From NCBI GenBank assembly GCA_934636305.1, contig CAKUAM010000054.1, forward strand, positions 1 to 13,323: a stretch of DNA of 13,323 nt, in the 5' to 3' direction. The position numbers were made by a program, and so were the translations under genes. The notes under the pieces were generated by a model. It was not told the DNA's origin and searched no databases. It was given only the letters and a program-made list of their open reading frames with translations. Within the stretch, counting starts at the first letter, position 1; the number at the start of each line of letters is the position of its first letter. Shown here one piece after another: positions 13,111 through 13,323 of this stretch. This DNA comes from an uncultured Oscillospiraceae bacterium (GTDB taxonomy: Bacteria > Bacillota > Clostridia > Oscillospirales > Oscillospiraceae).

Positions 13111-13208
13111 CAGCAAAATCCCAGACGGCTTTTGCTGCCCCCCTGACAGGGGTAACAACGTTGGCAAGGGTTACCCGGCTGGTGTTTCAGGCACCAGCCG
13201 GGTTTTCT
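13111..13208 (+). terminator. Terminator region of rplM-rpsI
   Basis: The main hairpin has 12-bp arms ACCCGGCTGGTG and CACCAGCCGGGT (13173-13184 and 13192-13203), loop TTTCAGG, and a TTTTCT tail. Two weaker hairpins precede it: CAGCAAAA/TTTTGCTG (13111-13118 with 13130-13137) and CCCCT/AGGGG (13140-13152). Confidence 0.9.
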
Positions 13209-13231
13209 ATCGGCATATAGCTGGGAATGGT

Positions 13232-13323
13232 TCAGAATACTTTCTGGCGCTGTTGTGGTTTTACCGTTCGTCTGTTCTCCATGCAGCCAATGTCGGCGTA
13301 GTGGATCTCCACCGTCTGCGGTG
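13232..13323 (-). CDS. C-terminal end of a gene entering from the right edge, possibly a large serine recombinase
   Basis: Minus-strand frame open from the window edge to a TGA at 13234-13232. The last 29 readable residues begin PQTVEIHYADIGCMENRRT and end QRQKVF. The I-x-I-H-Y-x-x-I-G pattern close to the stop resembles the tail of large serine recombinases in Firmicutes, where a strand such as IxIHYNFIG ends the protein. The piece is very short, so both the gene and the family are tentative. It is convergent with rpsI and separated from it by the terminator. Confidence 0.35.
   Translation of the reverse strand, partial: PQTVEIHYADIGCMENRRTVKPQQRQKVF

Overview
The window looks like chromosomal DNA from a fairly GC-rich Clostridia-class Firmicute, plausibly Oscillospiraceae/Ruminococcaceae-like. 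The basis is strong AGGAGG-type ribosome binding sites, several textbook sigma-A promoters (TTGACA-like, 17-bp spacer, TATAAT-like), a DUF975 membrane protein, an Rrf2 regulator with a C-X7-C-X5-C cluster, and the rplM-rpsI pair. The taxon is inferred from these traits, not proven.

Left part (1-6165, minus strand): a tightly packed sugar-catabolic operon read right to left. It starts at a strong promoter (6112-6140) overlapped by two related 17-bp boxes 22 bp apart, probably operators. The order is: a 77-aa protein of unknown function, a DUF4432 aldose-epimerase-like protein, a DeoR-family regulator, a triosephosphate-isomerase-family protein, a UPF0047/YjbQ protein, a SIS-domain isomerase of KpsF/GutQ type, a second longer YjbQ protein, and an FGGY kinase cut by the left edge. 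Most gaps are 2-27 bp. The set reads as mutarotation, isomerisation and phosphorylation of an unidentified short-chain sugar or polyol, under a DeoR regulator encoded in the operon. The two YjbQ proteins are the unexplained component and the best candidate for something new. No transporter or dehydrogenase is in view; these may lie beyond the left edge.

Middle part (6265-10030): three minus-strand membrane-protein genes and one plus-strand gene. The membrane proteins are an EamA/DMT transporter, a 130-aa multi-pass protein of unknown function whose -10 box sits in a perfect 18-bp palindrome, and a MATE efflux transporter. Divergent from the MATE gene is a 127-aa protein with three CxxC motifs in its first 21 residues followed by a possible winged-helix region. 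A 17-bp perfect hairpin separates it from the convergent DUF975 gene.

Right part (10042-13323): a DUF975 membrane protein, an Rrf2/IscR-like regulator and a TtcA-like tRNA thiolase on the minus strand. Divergent from ttcA is the plus-strand ribosomal pair rplM-rpsI with a strong promoter, a structured leader and a strong terminator. At the right edge, a minus-strand reading frame enters that may be the C-terminus of a large serine recombinase, suggesting a mobile element next to rpsI.

No tRNA, rRNA, CRISPR array or complete insertion sequence was seen.
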